From Rhizobium rhizoryzae (GTDB taxonomy: Bacteria > Pseudomonadota > Alphaproteobacteria > Rhizobiales > Rhizobiaceae): a stretch of DNA of 64,000 nt. The notes under the pieces are model-generated. The model did not search any database. It was given only the letters and a program-made list of their open reading frames with translations, and was not told the DNA's origin. Shown here in pieces: positions 1 to 9,950 of this stretch. The translations under genes and the position numbers were made by a program. The first letter of the stretch is position 1, and the number at the start of each line of letters is the position of its first letter. Where the stretch lies: the NCBI RefSeq assembly GCF_011046895.1, contig NZ_CP049250.1, forward strand, positions 1,028,501 to 1,092,500. The letters run 5' to 3'.

Positions 1-576
1 GCTTCCGGCAATAGCCTTCAGCGCTGGATGCAGGAGGCGCGCCGCAAAGGACACGAGCTTCTGATACAAATTCCGATGGAACCCCTTGATTATCCGGCAA
101 ATGATCCCGGCCCGTTGACCCTCGTCACGGCGGACGGCACCAAAGCCAATCTGAGCCGGCTTCATGAAGCCATGGGCAAGATCACCAATTACACGGGGAT
201 CGTCAATTATCTCGGCGCCGGCTATCTCTCCAACCCGTCTGCCGTGGAACCGGTTTTGCGCGATACGGCAAAGAGAGGCCTTCTGTTTCTGGATGACGGA
301 TCTTCCGCCCGCACGGTTACGGAAAAGGTGGCCAAACCCTTGGACGCCCCCTATGCCTTTGCCGATATCACCATAGATGGACAGCTCGATCGCCAGGCCA
401 TCCTCCGAAAACTGGATGAACTGGAGCGCGTCGCGCAACGAAAGGGGACCGCCATCGGCATGGGCTCGGCTTTCGACGAGACGATCGATGCAGTTGCGGA
501 ATGGGCCAAAGAGGCGCAAGGGCGCGGTATCGAGATCGTGGGGGTTGCGTCCCTCGTGTCAGATAAGTCGGAATGA
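1..576 (+). CDS. Divergent polysaccharide deacetylase (YibQ family), 5' truncated
   Basis: The reading frame is open from base 1, so the window begins inside the gene and the first visible ATG at 28 is internal; about 191 C-terminal residues are seen. The segment resembles the divergent polysaccharide deacetylase (YibQ/DUF610) family, with a phrase like HELLIQIPMEPLDYPANDPG followed by a TNYTGIVNYLGAGY stretch and a C-terminal part about treating a conserved terminal helix (AIGMGSAF). In alphaproteobacteria this gene usually follows an EnvC-like murein hydrolase activator and a CtpA protease and precedes rppH, and rppH does follow here after 12 bp. The role in envelope metabolism is inferred from family and context; the catalytic Asp/His region lies outside the window. 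Confidence 0.85.
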   Translation, partial: ASGNSLQRWMQEARRKGHELLIQIPMEPLDYPANDPGPLTLVTADGTKANLSRLHEAMGKITNYTGIVNYLGAGYLSNPSAVEPVLRDTAKRGLLFLDDGSSARTVTEKVAKPLDAPYAFADITIDGQLDRQAILRKLDELERVAQRKGTAIGMGSAFDETIDAVAEWAKEAQGRGIEIVGVASLVSDKSE

Positions 577-588
577 GAAGGAGCTATC

Positions 589-1116
589 ATGAGCAAGAAG
601 CCAGTGTCTGCGGACGAGCTTCCGTACCGCCCCTGCGTCGGTGTCATGGTGCTGAATCGCGAGGGACTCGTATGGGTGGGTCGCAGGCTTTCTGAAGACA
701 ATAGTGAGTCCGATGGTTCGCCACAGCTCTGGCAGATGCCGCAAGGCGGTATCGACAAGGGCGAAGACCATCTGGAAGCAGCCTACCGCGAATTGTTCGA
801 AGAAACAGGCATTCGGTCTGTCTCTTTGCTGAGAGAGGCTCCCGACTGGATCTATTACGATCTTCCAAGCCATCTCATCGGTATTGGTCTGAAGGGGAAA
901 TATCGCGGGCAAAAGCAACGCTGGTTTGCGTTCCGCTTCGAAGGCGATGAGTCGGAGATCAATATCGAGCACCCGCCAGCGGGCCAGCATCAGGAATTCG
1001 ACGCCTGGGCATGGAAGCCGATGGCCGACCTGCCTGAACTGATCGTCTCGTTCAAGAAAAAGGCCTATATAGAGGTTGTTGCTGCGTTCAGCGATTTGGC
1101 AGGCAGCAAAGGTTGA
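589..1116 (+). CDS. rppH: RNA pyrophosphohydrolase (Nudix)
   Basis: This 175-residue protein removes pyrophosphate from the 5' end of triphosphorylated RNAs, which exposes them to RNase E-type decay. The Nudix box is complete at about residues 55-77: [20 protein letters not shown] followed by TGI, containing the REXXEE catalytic glutamates. The N-terminal [11 protein letters not shown] and the motif WQMPQGGID match the RppH/NudH/IalA branch rather than generic Nudix enzymes. The start at 589 has a good ribosome binding site (AGAAGGAG, 5-8 bp upstream). It lies 12 bp after the YibQ-like gene, probably in the same operon, and ends 6 bp from the convergent LysR gene. Confidence 0.93.
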   Translation: MSKKPVSADELPYRPCVGVMVLNREGLVWVGRRLSEDNSESDGSPQLWQMPQGGIDKGEDHLEAAYRELFEETGIRSVSLLREAPDWIYYDLPSHLIGIGLKGKYRGQKQRWFAFRFEGDESEINIEHPPAGQHQEFDAWAWKPMADLPELIVSFKKKAYIEVVAAFSDLAGSKG

Positions 1117-1122
1117 TCATTC

Positions 1123-1965
1123 TCAACCGATGGACTGCCGCAAATGGTCAACAACCGCTCTGACAGGACCTGAATTTTTAAGATCGTTATGGATTACGAG
1201 CCACGCCTCACGCACCAGTGGCTTGGCATCAGGATCAACGCTGAAGAGGCCATGCTGCTCCGGGGCGAGGAAATCCGGTAGCATTGCGATACCGGCACCG
1301 GCCTTGGCGAGGGCGAACTGTACCATCACGTCGCTGGAGCGGAAAGTATAGGGTCGGCCATGGGCAATTTGCTCAAGAGCCTGCTGCTGAGGTGAATCTC
1401 GCACATCGCCATCAGATCCGATCAATGGCATATCGCGACTATTCATTTTGTCTATCAGGTGAATACTGGCATAGGGCCTGAAGATGACTTCCATCAGTTT
1501 CACCAATGCAAGATCTCCTTCGACCGGGCGAGACAGTCTCACGGCGATGTCAGCCTCACGACGATTGAGAGACGCCTGCCTGGTTTCCGCCAAAAGCCGC
1601 ACTGTCAAAAGCGGATAGCGATTTGCAAGCGAGGCGAGGCAAGGAGCGATCACGCAAACGGAAAGCGCTGGCGGCGCTGATATGGTGACTTCCCCTGCAA
1701 TTTCATCCCGCTTGCCACGCAGTATGCGCTGGATGCCATCTGCTTCATCCCGCATTCGCATTGCGAGTGTCGCTATGCGTTGTCCATCATTGGTGAGTTG
1801 GAGACGACGTCCTCGTCTGTCGACCAGTTTAAGACCGGTTTTCTTTTCCAGGGCTTCGATCCGGCGCGAGACTGTCGCATGTTCGGTGCCGAGTGCCTTT
1901 GCTGCACCCAGAAGGCTGCCCTCTGAACACAAAGCGGCGAAGTGACGAAGGTCATCCCAATTCAT
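1123..1965 (-). CDS. LysR-family transcriptional regulator
   Basis: A 280-residue LysR-type regulator. The N-terminal winged helix-turn-helix (MNWDDLRHFAALCSEGSLLG, then AAKALGTEHATVSRRIEALE) is typical of the family, followed by a substrate-binding domain. The start is placed at the ATG at 1965; a longer frame to 1980 adds only five non-conserved residues. It is divergent from the quinone oxidoreductase gene at 2054, the classical arrangement for a LysR protein and its target, and a near-palindrome (GCACA...TGTGC, 2008-2025) lies between them. The inducer is not known. Regulation of the neighbour is inference from gene order. Confidence 0.88.
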   Translation of the reverse strand: MNWDDLRHFAALCSEGSLLGAAKALGTEHATVSRRIEALEKKTGLKLVDRRGRRLQLTNDGQRIATLAMRMRDEADGIQRILRGKRDEIAGEVTISAPPALSVCVIAPCLASLANRYPLLTVRLLAETRQASLNRREADIAVRLSRPVEGDLALVKLMEVIFRPYASIHLIDKMNSRDMPLIGSDGDVRDSPQQQALEQIAHGRPYTFRSSDVMVQFALAKAGAGIAMLPDFLAPEQHGLFSVDPDAKPLVREAWLVIHNDLKNSGPVRAVVDHLRQSIG

Positions 1966-2005
1966 TGTGCACTTTCTCACAATTCATGTGTTGATTTCGC
2001 GAATT

Positions 2006-2032
2006 TTGCACAGTGCTCAGTGTGCGTATAGT
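2006..2032 (+). promoter_or_regulatory. Candidate promoter/operator of the quinone oxidoreductase gene
   Basis: A TTGCAC hexamer (2006-2011) and TATAGT hexamer (2027-2032) are 15 bp apart, a short spacer. The imperfect inverted repeat GCACAGTG-CT-CAGTGTGC (2008-2025) fills the space and is a reasonable LysR binding site. An AAGGAGAAG ribosome binding site follows at 2041. Confidence 0.35.
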
Positions 2033-2053
2033 GCCTGTCAAAGGAGAAGCGAC

Positions 2054-3013
2054 ATGTCCTATGCCATTCAGTTTGCTCAGACGGGTGAAGCCGATGTTCT
2101 GCAGAAAGTGAACGTGGAACTCGAAGATCCCGGGGCTGATCAAATCCGGATTCGACATTCTGCTATTGGTCTGAATTTCGTGGATGTCTATCATCGCCAG
2201 GGGATCTACCCTTTGCCTTTGCCTGCCGTACCAGGTGTAGAAGGAGCGGGGGTGGTAGAAGCGGTCGGTGAATATGTCACAAACGTCAAGGTTGGTGATC
2301 GGGTCGCCTATGCTGGGGTCGTTGGTGCCTATGCCGAGACGCGACTCCTGCCTGCATGGCGAGCCGTCAAACTTCCGGACTCGCTGGATTTCGATCTGGC
2401 CGGCAGTACATTGTTACGCGGGTTGACCGCATTCATGCTGCTGCACAAAGTCTACCCTGTCTCTGCGGGCATGGTGATACTGGTTCATGCGGCCGCAGGT
2501 GGTCTCGGTACGATCCTGGTGCGGTGGGCGAAGTCTCTTGGCGCCGAGGTGATCGGTACGGTCAGTTCATTGGAAAAGGCGCAACTGGCAAGGCAGGCTG
2601 GCGCGGATCATGTAATCGTGGGACGTGATGTGGACCTTGCCGTGGAAGTCGAAAAATTGACGGGTGGCCAGGGCGTTCACCTGGCAATCGACGGTATCGG
2701 GGGAGCGACGCTCGCCAAGACGATTGCCTCTGTCCGACCCTTTGGAATGACGGCAAATATTGGCCAAGTCGCCGGTGCGCCGCCTGCCGTTCCGTTGAGT
2801 GCTCTTCGATCAAACGCATTTTCACGACCGAGCGTCATGGCTTTTACGGCCAATGAGGCGGCTTACCGGCCGGCCGTGATGGCGGTGTTGGAAAAGATGG
2901 AGGCGGGTGTGCTGGACACTCCGTCCCGAACCTATGAACTGACGGATGCCGTGGCAGGGCATCGTGATCTGGAAGCGGGAATGATCACAGGCGCAGCAGT
3001 CTTCAGATCGTGA
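2054..3013 (+). CDS. Quinone oxidoreductase, zinc-independent MDR/ADH family
   Basis: A 319-residue NADPH:quinone reductase of the zeta-crystallin (QOR) type. It lacks the zinc-ligand cysteines of alcohol dehydrogenases, has the QOR signature around GLNFVDVYHRQGIYP, and a Rossmann nucleotide-binding motif HAAAGGLGTILVRWAKSLGA at about residues 140-160. The ATG at 2054 is preferred over an upstream in-frame start because AAGGAGAAGCGAC directly precedes it and homology begins at MSYAIQF. Transcribed away from a LysR gene that probably controls it. Electron acceptor not predictable; possible role in quinone or aldehyde detoxification. Confidence 0.9.
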   Translation: MSYAIQFAQTGEADVLQKVNVELEDPGADQIRIRHSAIGLNFVDVYHRQGIYPLPLPAVPGVEGAGVVEAVGEYVTNVKVGDRVAYAGVVGAYAETRLLPAWRAVKLPDSLDFDLAGSTLLRGLTAFMLLHKVYPVSAGMVILVHAAAGGLGTILVRWAKSLGAEVIGTVSSLEKAQLARQAGADHVIVGRDVDLAVEVEKLTGGQGVHLAIDGIGGATLAKTIASVRPFGMTANIGQVAGAPPAVPLSALRSNAFSRPSVMAFTANEAAYRPAVMAVLEKMEAGVLDTPSRTYELTDAVAGHRDLEAGMITGAAVFRS

Positions 3014-3017
3014 CATC

Positions 3018-3053
3018 AAAAAAGCCGGACGTTTGTTCACACCCGGCTTTTGA
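3018..3053. terminator. Bidirectional terminator between quinone oxidoreductase and bfr
   Basis: AAAAGCCGG (3020-3028) and CCGGCTTTT (3043-3051) form a 9-bp perfect stem flanked by A-rich and T-rich runs, so it can serve both convergent genes. Confidence 0.8.
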
Positions 3054-3066
3054 AATCTTGAAAATA

Positions 3067-3552
3067 TTATTCGGCAGCGTCCGCAGATTCTGCGTTCAGC
3101 AGACCATACTTTTCTTCGCCAATCTTGCCGAGAAGCTCAAGCTGCGTTTCGAGGAAGTCGATATGACCTTCCTCATCGATCAGCAGTTCCTCGAAAAGCT
3201 TCATGGAAACATAGTCGCCAGCTTCGTGACAGATATCGCGCGATGCCTTGTAGGCGGTACGCGCATCGTATTCACCGGCAAGATCTGCCTCCAGAACTTC
3301 GCGAACGTTCTGGCCGATGCGAAGCGGAGCAAGTGTTTGCAGATTCGGATGACCCTCAAGGAAGATAATGCGAGCAACAAGCTTGTCGGCGTGCTGCATT
3401 TCTTCAATGGACTCAGCGCGTTCTTTCTTGGCTAGCTTTGTATAGCCCCAGTCTTCCAGGAGGCGATAATGTAGCCAGTACTGATTTACGGCGCCTAGTT
3501 CTAGAAAGAGGGCCTCATTAAGCCGCTCGATGACTCTTTTGTCGCCTTTCAA
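3067..3552 (-). CDS. bfr: Bacterioferritin
   Basis: A 161-residue heme-containing ferritin that stores iron as a 24-mer. Family residues are visible: E18, E51 and H54 for the ferroxidase centre and M52 for the axial heme ligand (IEEMQH), with the second half of the site in the DEEGH motif near residue 127. The start is a TTG codon at 3552 preceded by AGGAG at a spacing of 8; no ATG fits. It overlaps the 3' end of bfd by 35 bp, so the two are translated from one message and are probably coupled. The shared operon fits Bfd releasing iron from Bfr. Confidence 0.95.
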   Translation of the reverse strand: MKGDKRVIERLNEALFLELGAVNQYWLHYRLLEDWGYTKLAKKERAESIEEMQHADKLVARIIFLEGHPNLQTLAPLRIGQNVREVLEADLAGEYDARTAYKASRDICHEAGDYVSMKLFEELLIDEEGHIDFLETQLELLGKIGEEKYGLLNAESADAAE

Positions 3553-3829
3553 TGTCCGCTCTCCTGTTTTCCTCGTGGAATTGTTTCAAGCGAGACATAT
3601 AGTCGATGACATCTGCTTCCGTCGAGTGGTGAGCAGCATGATATTCTTCGGTTGTACGGATAATCAGGTCAACCACATTGGGAAAACATCCGCAGCACCG
3701 GCCGCGCTTCTGCATGGCGTGATAGACTTTTGCAGGCACAATGAGCTGCCAACAGTCCTCGTCGAGGAGACCGTTGATCACGTCCCTGATTTCCCGATCG
3801 GTAATGTAATTGCAACTACAGACAAGCAT
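3518..3829 (-). CDS. bfd: Bacterioferritin-associated ferredoxin, (2Fe-2S)-binding
   Basis: A 103-residue BFD-like [2Fe-2S] protein. The N-terminus [15 protein letters not shown] carries C4 and C6 and the second pair is C45/C48 (RCCGCFP), giving the CXC...CXXC ligand pattern of Bfd. It is longer than the 64-residue E. coli protein: about 40 C-terminal residues are charged, beginning [12 protein letters not shown], and have no match to the Bfd fold. The last 35 bp overlap bfr. Role: electron donor for mobilising iron from bacterioferritin (family knowledge). Function of the tail is unknown. Confidence 0.88.
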   Translation of the reverse strand: MLVCSCNYITDREIRDVINGLLDEDCWQLIVPAKVYHAMQKRGRCCGCFPNVVDLIIRTTEEYHAAHHSTEADVIDYMSRLKQFHEENRRADIERRQKSHRAA

Positions 3830-3864
3830 GCTGTTCAGCCATCAAACATGACATTCGATATCCT

Positions 3865-3892
3865 CTTTTATAAAGCGGACGATGAATGTCAA
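3865..3892 (-). promoter_or_regulatory. Candidate promoter of bfd-bfr
   Basis: Read on the minus strand: a perfect TTGACA -35 (3887-3892), a 16-bp spacer and TAAAAG (3865-3870), about 35 bp before the bfd start. No convincing iron-responsive (Irr or RirA) box was found by eye. Confidence 0.4.
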
Positions 3893-3959
3893 CAAAAAAT
3901 GGCAGACGGCGCATCTGCTCTCTTTCTTGTGAGACTGGATTGCTATCTGCGGCTTGGCT

Positions 3960-6900
3960 TCAATGAAAATTGCGTCCTTTGGGCAGGACCTCGGCATTGG
4001 GATGTTGAGGGGAAGCTTCTCCTTTAACCGTTGAAAGAGCCTCGGGCATGGGTCTGCGTGGCCGGTCGCGATGGTCCGCCGTTGGGCGCAAAACCTCATC
4101 GACGCGCTCGCACAAACTAAACCGTCGCTTCTCTGCCTGCAGCAGGCCCAACATATGGGTCATGTCTTCGATCTCATCGGCGATCACGTGAATGACCCCG
4201 CTCTCTCGTTGCAACATGCCCCGAATACGCACGAGACGCGCCGCCATGACAACGGAACGGAAGCGTAAGAAAATTTTCGGGCGGATAATGGCATTTGCCA
4301 CACCTGTTTCATCCTCCAGCGTCATGAAAATGACCTTAGCGGTTCCGGGCCTTTGCCGGATAAGCACCAGCCCCGCAATTTCCACACGCCTGTTTTTCGG
4401 TGCCGTCAGCAGGTCACGCATCTGAATGATGCGTCGCTTGACGAGTTCGTTTCGTAGAAAGGTTATGGGATGCGCCTTCAGGGAGAGGGTCAGGCTGCGG
4501 TAATCTTCAATCACCTGTTCGCCTGGAGGCATTTCCGGAAGTTCGAAATCCGGCTCCTGCTGAAGATCATCCCGCTTGAGGGTGCCGTCACGGATGGCAT
4601 GTTCAAAAAGCGGCAGGTTTTCACTGGCATTGCGAGCATCCAGCGCGCGCACCTCCCAGAGAGCCTGACGGCGATCCAGCCCCATGGACCTAAACGCATC
4701 CGCCTCGGCAAGGCGCTCGATACTGGCGCGGTTCATGCCGGATCGCAGCCAGAGATCCCGGATCGAGCGATAACCGGATCCCCGGTTCGGCATGAGCTTA
4801 TCGATGATTTCCTTTTCCGGCAGCCCCTTGATCAGCCGGAAACCCAGCCTGACGCTATATTTCGAACGGATTACCTGTCGCATATCCGCGTGCTGGGGGC
4901 TCAGCATTCGCGGATCATAGCCCTTACCGCCTTCCAGAATGCTGTCCCAATCGGAGAAATTCACATCGACCGGAAGAACGGCAGTGCCATGCTCCCGGGC
5001 ATCGCGCACCAGTTGGGCAGGCGCGTAGAAACCCATGGGCTGTGAGTTCAGAATGGCGGTCAGGAATACGTCCGGATAGAAGGCCTTGAACCAGCATGAG
5101 GTATAAACCAGAAGTGCGAAGGATGCGGCATGGCTTTCCGGAAAGCCATATTCGCCAAAGCCTTCGATCTGGCTGAAGCAGCGCTCCGCAAAGCCTGGAT
5201 CATATCCACGCTCGATCATCTTGCTGACCATCTTGTCACGGAAGTGATGAATGGTGCCGGTGCGGCGGAAGGTGGCCATGGCACGGCGCAGCTTGTCTGC
5301 CTCGCTTGGGGAGAACTCTGCTGCGACGATGGCAATCTGCATCGCCTGTTCCTGAAACAGTGGCACACCCAGCGTGCGTTCCAGAACGTCCTTCAATTCA
5401 ACACTCGGATATTCAATCTCACGTCCGTGGCGTTCATCTTCCCGCCGTTTGAGGTAGGGGTGAACCATATCTCCCTGGATTGGTCCCGGACGAACGATGG
5501 CGACCTCAATCACGAGATCGTAGAACTTGCGAGGTTGCAGGCGTGGCAGCATGCTCATCTGTGCCCGACTTTCGATCTGGAAGACGCCGATCGTGTCGGC
5601 CCGGCAAATCATGTCATAGACCTCGGAACGATGATCCTTGAGGATCTCGGGCAGCGATTTCTCCTGTCCATAATGGCTTTTCAGCAAATGAAATGCCTTG
5701 GCGAGACAGGTCAGCATGCCGAGCGCCAGAACATCAACTTTCAGAATGCCGAGTGTGTCGAGATCGTCCTTGTTCCACTCGATCATGTAGCGGTCCGGCA
5801 TGGCTGTCGGCATGATGGGTACCACTTCATCCAGCCGATCGCGTGTAATCACGAAGCCGCCGACATGCTGGGTCAGATGGCGGGGGAAGTCCATGAGCTG
5901 TCGAGCGTAATCCAGCATGCGCCGGGTCAGGGGGTCTTGTGCATCAAGCCCGGCGTTTTTGGCATCCCGCTCCGAGAGGCCTTCAGTCGACCAGCCCCAG
6001 ACGGTGCTGGAAAGGGCAGATTGCACGTCCTCCGAAAGGCCAAATGCCTTGGCAACCTCGCGGCCCGAAGATCTGGTCCTGTAACTTGTCACCGCTGCGG
6101 CAAGCCCTGCATGCTCCTTGCCGTAGGTTTTGTAGATGTGCTGGATGACTTCCTCACGCCGTGCATGTTCAAAGTCCACATCGATGTCCGGCGGTTCATC
6201 GCGTTCTGTCGAAAGGAATCGGGCAAACAGCAGCTTGTTCTGGTCTGGGTCGACATCGGTAATGCGCAGGCAATAGCAGACAGTGGAATTGGCGGCGGAA
6301 CCGCGACCCTGACAGAGGATGTCTTCAGAACGGGCGAATTCCATGATATTGCGCACCGTCAGGAAATAGGGCGCATATTTCTTCTCCAGAATCAGGGCCA
6401 GTTCTTCCTGAATCTGTCTTTCAACCTTGGGCGGGATGGTGCCGCCAAAGCGTTCGCGAGCACCCTCATAGGTCAGGCGCCGCAGGGTTTCCCAAGGTGT
6501 CTCGCCATTGATCCTCTCCTCCGGATAGTTGTGCTTCAACTCCCGCAATGAAAATGTGAGTTGTGAGAAAAATCGCACGCTATTGGAAACCGCCTGCGGA
6601 TAGTGTCGGAACACTGCAGCCAGTTGACGCGCGGTCTTCAGATAGCGTTCTGCATTCGCTGCAAAGCGAAATCCCGCTTCCTGAACCGTGACATGTTCGC
6701 GGATGGCCGTCACGACATCCGATAGCGGTCTGCGGCTGGGATGATGGTAAAGCGGCTGGTTCGTGGCGATCAAGGGAATGCGGGCATTCGCTGCCCATTG
6801 CGCGAAACTGGCAAAGGCGAATGTATCAAGTCCGTCATAGTCCGGAACAAGCGCCATATAGAGCCGGTCGCCGAAGCGAGTTTTGAGACGATCCAGAAGG

Positions 6901-7361
6901 GCAGGGAAGTCAGAGGCCTTTTGTGCATCCTCCAGCAGGGGGCGATCCGGCACAATAGCCAACATCATCTCGTCTCCCCATTCCAGAAGATCCTCGAGAT
7001 AGATCAGGCAGCTTCCCTTTTCCGTGCGCAAGTTACCAGCGCTCAGCAGACGGCAAAGATTGCCCCATCCTTTCCTGTTCAATGGAAATGCCAGGACATC
7101 GGGTGTGTCGTCGCTGAAGACAAGCCGCGAACCCGGCTGTACCTTCAATTCCGTATCCTCTGGCAGATCCCGTAGTTGCGCATGGGCACGCACAACGCCT
7201 GCCACAGAATTGCGGTCGGCAATGCCAAGACCTTTGAGCTCGCCTGTTTTCGCGAGTTCAGCCGCAGCCTGTACCATTTCCTCCGGATGGGATGCTCCCT
7301 CCAGAAAGGAAAAATTGGTGCGAGCACCAATCTCGCAGAAGGCAGGCGTATCCGGTCTCAT
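3960..7361 (-). CDS. dnaE2: Error-prone DNA polymerase DnaE2
   Basis: A 1133-residue C-family polymerase alpha subunit of the DnaE2 (ImuC) type, which carries out translesion synthesis with ImuA and ImuB. The N-terminal PHP domain begins at [18 protein letters not shown]; the palm has the catalytic [15 protein letters not shown] stretch and the QHVGGFVI motif, followed by a C-terminal OB-fold region ([20 protein letters not shown]). Length is that of DnaE2 and shorter than typical replicative DnaE1. Its ATG overlaps the imuB stop in an ATGA tetranucleotide (7358-7361), so translation is coupled. Expected to be SOS-induced from the LexA box at 9801. Confidence 0.96.
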   Translation of the reverse strand: MRPDTPAFCEIGARTNFSFLEGASHPEEMVQAAAELAKTGELKGLGIADRNSVAGVVRAHAQLRDLPEDTELKVQPGSRLVFSDDTPDVLAFPLNRKGWGNLCRLLSAGNLRTEKGSCLIYLEDLLEWGDEMMLAIVPDRPLLEDAQKASDFPALLDRLKTRFGDRLYMALVPDYDGLDTFAFASFAQWAANARIPLIATNQPLYHHPSRRPLSDVVTAIREHVTVQEAGFRFAANAERYLKTARQLAAVFRHYPQAVSNSVRFFSQLTFSLRELKHNYPEERINGETPWETLRRLTYEGARERFGGTIPPKVERQIQEELALILEKKYAPYFLTVRNIMEFARSEDILCQGRGSAANSTVCYCLRITDVDPDQNKLLFARFLSTERDEPPDIDVDFEHARREEVIQHIYKTYGKEHAGLAAAVTSYRTRSSGREVAKAFGLSEDVQSALSSTVWGWSTEGLSERDAKNAGLDAQDPLTRRMLDYARQLMDFPRHLTQHVGGFVITRDRLDEVVPIMPTAMPDRYMIEWNKDDLDTLGILKVDVLALGMLTCLAKAFHLLKSHYGQEKSLPEILKDHRSEVYDMICRADTIGVFQIESRAQMSMLPRLQPRKFYDLVIEVAIVRPGPIQGDMVHPYLKRREDERHGREIEYPSVELKDVLERTLGVPLFQEQAMQIAIVAAEFSPSEADKLRRAMATFRRTGTIHHFRDKMVSKMIERGYDPGFAERCFSQIEGFGEYGFPESHAASFALLVYTSCWFKAFYPDVFLTAILNSQPMGFYAPAQLVRDAREHGTAVLPVDVNFSDWDSILEGGKGYDPRMLSPQHADMRQVIRSKYSVRLGFRLIKGLPEKEIIDKLMPNRGSGYRSIRDLWLRSGMNRASIERLAEADAFRSMGLDRRQALWEVRALDARNASENLPLFEHAIRDGTLKRDDLQQEPDFELPEMPPGEQVIEDYRSLTLSLKAHPITFLRNELVKRRIIQMRDLLTAPKNRRVEIAGLVLIRQRPGTAKVIFMTLEDETGVANAIIRPKIFLRFRSVVMAARLVRIRGMLQRESGVIHVIADEIEDMTHMLGLLQAEKRRFSLCERVDEVLRPTADHRDRPRRPMPEALSTVKGEASPQHPNAEVLPKGRNFH

Positions 7362-8983
7362 GCGAAAATGCCATGCATGTACCAGCTTGGATTGGCGATC
7401 TGGTCATAGAGCCCCTGGCGATAGACCCAGAAGCGCTGACCCGTCTCGCATTCCAGCCGGAAGTAATCCCGCGTCGGCGCGTCCTCACCTTCCAGCCACC
7501 ATTCGGCGGCAATGCGTTCAGGCCCTTCCGCATGGCAAACCTTATGCGTCAGCCTGCGCCAGCGAAAACGGATGGGTGGGCCATCCGGTACATCCACGGC
7601 ATAGGCCTCCAGTGGCTCCGGATGGCGGAACAGGCGCAAGGGACGCTCTTTGCCGATAAGAGCATTCTCTACCAACGGTGCTGCTTCCGGTATCGGCACC
7701 GGCTTGAAGATATGGCTGAGGGCTGGCACGGAAAGGATAGCGCGCTCCGGAATATGGCTCTCTCGTAATTGGTAGGCCGTAAGACACTCGGGGCCGAAGC
7801 GGGCCGAAACCTGATCCACGAAATCGGCAAGTGATAAATGCCTTTCATCCTCGCCTTCGAAATCCTTCTGGGCATGATCGAAAACCTCGTGACGCAGCAC
7901 GTTCAGCCGCAGGAGCTCAAAACCGAAGCCCGCATCCAGATCATCGTGAACACCTTTCAGCCGTTCGGCAAAGAGTTTGGCAATACGAGCAGCATCCCTT
8001 AAGGGCCGAGAGGCACCCGCCTTCAGCCGAAAGACCTTGCCATCGACCCGAAACAGAACCAGTTCGAAGACGCGCCCACCTGCACCTCTTGCCTCCAGCC
8101 CCGGTTTGAGGCTTTGCGCCACCTGTGAGGTGAGTTCCAGAATGTCGTCCTCCGCCTGAACGGGCTCGGCGAGACGTCTTTCAGCGGAAAGATGCGCTAC
8201 GGGTCGGCGAGGGGATATGGCTTCGTCATCCAGACCCAAGGCCTGATCCAACCGCAGAAGAAGCTGTGTCCCGAAACGTCGTGCCAGAGGTGCGCGTGGG
8301 GCCTCCAGCAGATCGCCAACCTGTTTCAGGCCAAGCTTGGCGAGCCCTTGCACGGTTGCATCATCAATCCTCAGAGCTGCGAGCGGCAAGGGCGCCAGTA
8401 GGCGTTCATGCTCATCCTCCCCGATAATTCGGCTTGCATCGAAACGGGCGACAGCCGACGAAAGACCTGGAGCGGACGAGATGGCACCTTTGACCTCCAG
8501 TCCCATCTGCTCCAGCCGCAGCAGGATTTCCCGCAGCATGGCCTCTTCACCACCGAAAAGATGCGCGCAGCCAGTAATGTTCAGGAACAGGCCATCCCTG
8601 CCTTCCAGTGCCACCAAAGGCGTGTAGCGGTCACACCAGTCCGCCAGGGCTTCCAGAAAGCGTTTGTCCGCTGCTTCATCTTCTTCCACCATGACAAGAG
8701 CAGGATGGATGGCGCGCGCTTCCGCCAGCCCCTGCCCTCGCTTCAGCCCCACGGTTTCAGCATGCGAATCCAGTGCGGTCAGACGCATGGCGTTTTCCCG
8801 CCGGCCGGCGCAGACGAAAATGATGTCTTCAGGACGCCCGGTCGAACGCCAGGACAGCCCCCAGCGGCGGCGAAGGATCCTGTCTGTCGAGAGCCTTGGG
8901 AAGTGAAGCGCCAGAATGCGCTGTCGGCCGTTCGAACGAAAGAGCGCGTTCTGTCGGGTCGAGGGCGATGAGACGGCGGTCAT
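7358..8983 (-). CDS. imuB: ImuB, Y-family polymerase-like protein
   Basis: A 541-residue Y-family relative that lacks normal polymerase activity and acts as the adaptor joining DnaE2, ImuA and the beta clamp. The conserved segment starts at [18 protein letters not shown], then the DinB-like region ([16 protein letters not shown]) and little-finger domain. The ATG at 8983 ([11 protein letters not shown]) is the closest usable start to the conserved domain; an upstream frame to 9022 adds 13 residues. With this start it overlaps imuA by 155 bp, unusually long. Middle gene of the imuA-imuB-dnaE2 operon. Confidence 0.92.
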   Translation of the reverse strand: MTAVSSPSTRQNALFRSNGRQRILALHFPRLSTDRILRRRWGLSWRSTGRPEDIIFVCAGRRENAMRLTALDSHAETVGLKRGQGLAEARAIHPALVMVEEDEAADKRFLEALADWCDRYTPLVALEGRDGLFLNITGCAHLFGGEEAMLREILLRLEQMGLEVKGAISSAPGLSSAVARFDASRIIGEDEHERLLAPLPLAALRIDDATVQGLAKLGLKQVGDLLEAPRAPLARRFGTQLLLRLDQALGLDDEAISPRRPVAHLSAERRLAEPVQAEDDILELTSQVAQSLKPGLEARGAGGRVFELVLFRVDGKVFRLKAGASRPLRDAARIAKLFAERLKGVHDDLDAGFGFELLRLNVLRHEVFDHAQKDFEGEDERHLSLADFVDQVSARFGPECLTAYQLRESHIPERAILSVPALSHIFKPVPIPEAAPLVENALIGKERPLRLFRHPEPLEAYAVDVPDGPPIRFRWRRLTHKVCHAEGPERIAAEWWLEGEDAPTRDYFRLECETGQRFWVYRQGLYDQIANPSWYMHGIFA

Positions 8984-9746
8984 GATGGTTCCACTCCAGA
9001 TGCAGGGAAAGCGGGGCCGCATTGCGGCTCTTTTCCAAAGTTAGATGGAAGACGGATGAACCGATGCTGCCGCCAAGCATCGATCCATCTGGCAGGCGAC
9101 GAGGGGAGGCGAGGGAGGGTTCGACATGGAAACGGAAAAGGGCGCTGGATGCCTCTTCCTCTCCCCCATGTCGCAAGATCAGAAGCGGACGTCCTGCTGC
9201 CTTTGCCCGCAGGCTTAATCGTCGGCTTTCGGTCAAGCCGAAGTGGGCAGGGTTTCCGCGCACTTCAAAAAAGGTTGCGGCAAAGATGCCGCTTGAAAGC
9301 GCGGCTTCTGCAAGCCACAGGGCGTCTTCCAGCCGGTTCGGTGCCGCATGCAGGAACCGGTGGATGGACAGGCCAAAGCGCTTCAACCCGATTGGGTAGG
9401 GCAGACCGGCGTCACTGGCGGTCATGCGATCTGAAATCCACAGCAGTGGGCGATTTTCAGCCTTCTGGAACAGGCATCCAAGCGCCATGGCAAAGCCGGA
9501 CAGAGCGCCTGCATGACGTAGACCGTCACTGCGCAGTTCGGTGATCCCGCCACAAGGCAGACCGCCGTCCAAAGCTTCATCCAGGAAATCCACTCCCGTC
9601 CTGATCCGGGCCTCGTCGCCACCTGCCGGATGTCCGGCATGGCTTGCCTGGGCGGCGGCCAGTGCCGGAAGGGATTTGCCTTCCAACCGGGCAATCGTTT
9701 CGCGCAGGGCAAAAACAGTCTCCTGCGCCAAGGCGTTTTTCGCCAT
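8829..9746 (-). CDS. imuA: ImuA, RecA-like SOS mutagenesis protein
   Basis: A 305-residue protein of the ImuA/SulA-related RecA-like family that works with ImuB and DnaE2 in damage-induced mutagenesis. The core runs from about residue 45 (RTGVDFLDEALDGGLPCGGI) through RPLLWISDR to [11 protein letters not shown] near residue 258. The last 50 or so residues lie past the conserved region and overlap imuB in another frame. First gene of the operon, with a LexA box 55 bp upstream of its ATG. Confidence 0.92.
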   Translation of the reverse strand: MAKNALAQETVFALRETIARLEGKSLPALAAAQASHAGHPAGGDEARIRTGVDFLDEALDGGLPCGGITELRSDGLRHAGALSGFAMALGCLFQKAENRPLLWISDRMTASDAGLPYPIGLKRFGLSIHRFLHAAPNRLEDALWLAEAALSSGIFAATFFEVRGNPAHFGLTESRRLSLRAKAAGRPLLILRHGGEEEASSALFRFHVEPSLASPRRLPDGSMLGGSIGSSVFHLTLEKSRNAAPLSLHLEWNHHDRRLIALDPTERALSFERPTAHSGASLPKALDRQDPSPPLGAVLAFDRAS

Positions 9747-9800
9747 GACGTCAGCTCCATCGCTTGGATCTCCTCGGTATAACGCCTGAAGAGATCATAT

Positions 9801-9815
9801 GTTCATGTTATGTTC
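9801..9815. promoter_or_regulatory. LexA (SOS) box, GTTC-N7-GTTC
   Basis: The direct repeat GTTCATGTTATGTTC is an exact match to the alphaproteobacterial LexA site GTTC-N7-GTTC (9801-9804 and 9812-9815). It is 55 bp upstream of imuA and 136 bp upstream of the divergent zincin gene at 9951. The site and its position in front of imuAB-dnaE2 agree with what is established for this operon in alphaproteobacteria. Confidence 0.88.
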
Positions 9816-9950
9816 TTATGGATTCCAGAGGTCGCGGCAAGAGTCAACGGGGCTGGTAACCAGTTTCACCGACTCATGCAGGTGGTGATTGAATCCGCAC
9901 TCGAAAATTTTTTGAGAAAACCTTATATGGGGTCGAGAAAAGGAGCAGTT

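Noticed and set aside
5130..6551. Long plus-strand ORF (473 codons) opposite dnaE2
   Set aside because: It is antisense to the conserved DnaE2 palm region and its protein has no recognisable domain; long antisense frames are expected in high-GC genes.
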